DNA from: Bifidobacterium sp.
GTDB taxonomy: Bacteria; Actinomycetota; Actinomycetes; Actinomycetales; Bifidobacteriaceae
Assembly: GCA_022739095.1 (NCBI GenBank)
Contig: JAIJEI010000114.1
Span: forward strand, 1-6,725
DNA length: 6,725 nucleotides
Direction: 5' to 3'
In this document: positions 5,236 to 6,725 of the stretch, piece after piece
How the letters are laid out: the number at the start of each line of letters is the position of its first letter
Position numbering within the stretch: the first letter of the stretch is position 1
The notes under the pieces: generated by a model
Told to the model about the DNA's origin: nothing
Seen by the model: the letters and a program-made list of their open reading frames with translations, nothing else
Databases searched by the model: none
Translations under genes and position numbers: made by a program

Positions 5236-6513
5236 TCAGCAGGCGAGCGCGGTGACCGGACGCGGGGTGACAATCACGTCATCGCCCACCGTCAGACCGG
5301 CCGGCAGCTCGCTGGCGGGCAGCTGCACGGTGGTCTTGAGCTGTTCACCCTTGTTCCAGCGCTGGTATTCGCCGGAGGTGATGATCGTGTCCACACGAAC
5401 CAAAGAGCCAAGGAAGTGAATGACCTCCACGCGGGCGCGTTCGCCGACGTGCGAATCGCTGCTGCCGGCCAAGGCCAGCGTCAGGTTCTCCGGGCGCACG
5501 AGCACGGCCACGGAATCGCCTTGGGCGGAGCCGGCGAGCAGCGGTACACGCTGGCCGAAGACCACGGCCTCGTCGCCATTGGATGCGCCGGGCAGTCGGT
5601 TGGTGAGTCCGATGAACGTGGCCACGTATTCGGTGGCGGGGCGCTGATACAAATCCTGCGGGGCGGCGATCTGCTCGATCTTGCCCTTGTTCATCACGCC
5701 GATGCGGTCGGCCACGGCCAGCGCCTCTTCCTGATCGTGGGTCACGAAGACGGTGGTGGTGCTGGTGGTGAGCTGGATGCGGCGGATCTGGTCGCGCAGC
5801 TGGACGCGCAGCTTGGCGTCGAGGGCGGAGAGCGGCTCGTCGAGCAGGAGCACGCGCGGCTTGACGGCCAGAGCGCGGGCCAGGGCCACGCGCTGTTGCT
5901 GGCCGCCGGACATCTGCTGCGTGTACTTCTTGGCCTGATCGGCAAGTCCCACGAGCTCCAGCTGTTCCATGGCGATCTTGCGGCGTTCAGCCTTGCCCAT
6001 GCCGCGCACTTCGAGGCCGAATTCCACGTTCTCCAAGGCGGTCATGTGCGGGAAGAGCGAGTATGCCTGGAACACCATGGCCATCTCGCGCTTGTTGACC
6101 GGCACGCCGGTGACGTTCTGGCCGCCGACCATGATGCGGCCGCCCTGGATGTCTTCGAGGCCGGCGAGCGAGCGCAGCGCGGTGGACTTGCCGCAACCGG
6201 AGCCGCCGAGCAGTACGACCATTTCGCCGGGTTTGATGTCCAGGTTGAAGTCGTCGAGCGCGTGCACGGTGGAGCCGGGGTAGATCTTGACGACGTCACG
6301 CATCTGGATGGAGCCGCCGCCGCGCTTGGCGCTGTCTTTGAGCAGGGCCTTGGCGGCCTTGGTCACGTCCTTGCCGCGCACGCCTTCCAGGGTGGCGGTG
6401 GGGTCGTTTTTGAAGGCGTCCTCGGCGGCAGCGGACGTGGGAGCGGGTGCCGAAACAGAAGCCGCGGCATCGGCACCGGCATGGCGACGGGTAAAAATCA
6501 AATTGCTGTTCAT
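5236..6513 (-). CDS. ABC transporter ATP-binding protein, PotA/FbpC-like, with TOBE domain
   Basis: A 425-residue cytosolic ATPase that powers an importer. The nucleotide-binding domain (about 68-300) has Walker A GGSGCGKST (103-111), Q-loop Gln149, signature MSGGQQQR (201-208), Walker B VLLLDEP (221-227), D-loop SALD (229-232) and H-loop His259. A C-terminal TOBE-like regulatory region follows (about 300-420). This layout is typical of ATPases for polyamine, ferric iron, phosphonate or sugar uptake; the substrate cannot be decided here. Unusually, about 67 residues precede the first strand: an Ala/Ser/Pro stretch (14-30), then a basic segment with VTKAAKALLKDSAKRGGG. The ATG at 6513 is preferred over GTG at 6525 because AAGGTGA lies 8 bases upstream of it; the GTG would be too close to any ribosome site. 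It follows the permease stop by 4 bases, indicating translational coupling. Confidence 0.92.
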   Translation of the reverse strand: MNSNLIFTRRHAGADAAASVSAPAPTSAAAEDAFKNDPTATLEGVRGKDVTKAAKALLKDSAKRGGGSIQMRDVVKIYPGSTVHALDDFNLDIKPGEMVVLLGGSGCGKSTALRSLAGLEDIQGGRIMVGGQNVTGVPVNKREMAMVFQAYSLFPHMTALENVEFGLEVRGMGKAERRKIAMEQLELVGLADQAKKYTQQMSGGQQQRVALARALAVKPRVLLLDEPLSALDAKLRVQLRDQIRRIQLTTSTTTVFVTHDQEEALAVADRIGVMNKGKIEQIAAPQDLYQRPATEYVATFIGLTNRLPGASNGDEAVVFGQRVPLLAGSAQGDSVAVLVRPENLTLALAGSSDSHVGERARVEVIHFLGSLVRVDTIITSGEYQRWNKGEQLKTTVQLPASELPAGLTVGDDVIVTPRPVTALAC

Positions 6514-6517
6514 CAGG

Positions 6518-6725
6518 TTACTCACCTTCCCTTGACTTGCGCATTGCGTCGGAGATCAGGTCGAGCGCAACGAGGAGTACCACGCCGAAGAGCAGAGCCA
6601 GCAGCGACATGGCGGTGGAGATTTGAGGCGCTATTGCTGTTTTTGTGGGTGTGGGTTCGTCGTTGAGCCGTTGTGGGAGTAGATGAAGAGCGCTTTCCGG
6701 GTAGGATGTTTTCGGCCAAGATAAA
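6518..6725 (-). CDS. ABC transporter permease, C-terminal part, probably frameshifted
   Basis: This runs off the right edge of the window and stops with TAA at 6518-6520. The final 50 residues end in ISTAMSLLALLFGVVLLVAL followed by DLISDAMRKSREGE: a last membrane helix and a short charged cytosolic tail, as in binding-protein-dependent permeases, placed directly before its ATPase gene. The frame of this end stays open to the window edge. However, third-position G/C bias suggests that coding changes frame at about 6667-6669 and again at about 6693-6696, where one base appears to be missing each time. Restored, the protein would read ENILPGK, ALFIYSHNG, LNDEPTPTK across the two joins. It may be a broken gene or a sequence error near a contig end. 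Confidence 0.7.
   Translation of the reverse strand, partial: LSWPKTSYPESALHLLPQRLNDEPTPTKTAIAPQISTAMSLLALLFGVVLLVALDLISDAMRKSREGE

Noticed and set aside
5416..6666. Long plus-strand open frame (416 codons) opposite the ABC ATPase
   Set aside because: It is the antisense shadow of a gene with intact ABC motifs; the translation is Gly/His/Ala-rich with no known fold and no ribosome site.

Overview
The window looks like chromosomal DNA from a high-GC actinobacterium, most likely a Bifidobacterium of the B. longum/B. breve type. This is inferred from the strong G/C third-position bias, the Ala/Asp/Thr-rich proteins, the clear Shine-Dalgarno sites and the set of gene families. No rRNA or other species marker is present, so the genus is an inference. 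Most of the window is ordinary housekeeping and membrane genes. I found no CRISPR array, insertion sequence, tRNA or rRNA.

Plus-strand half (1-3713): the C-terminal end of a DUF2974 (Mbeg1-like) protein; a good sigma70-type promoter with two AT-rich palindromes; a TetR-family regulator; an aspartate ammonia-lyase gene (aspA) with a strong hairpin overlapping its stop codon; and an MscS-type mechanosensitive channel that may be translated from a leaderless mRNA.

Minus-strand half (3752-6725): a CPBP-family (CAAX protease/Abi) intramembrane protease convergent with the channel gene; a 467-base gene-free stretch holding three related hairpin repeats and other inverted repeats; a PotA/FbpC-like ABC transporter ATPase with an unusual N-terminal extension; and, at the edge, the C-terminal end of the partner ABC permease. 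The permease and ATPase form an operon with a 4-base gap. The permease reading frame appears to be broken twice within about 30 bases near the window edge.

Functionally, AspA converts L-aspartate to fumarate and ammonia. The TetR gene directly upstream could control itself and perhaps aspA. The channel protects against hypo-osmotic shock. The ABC genes form part of an importer whose substrate (polyamine, iron or phosphonate-like) cannot be fixed from this sequence. The least explained DNA is the repeat-bearing intergenic region at 4769-5235.
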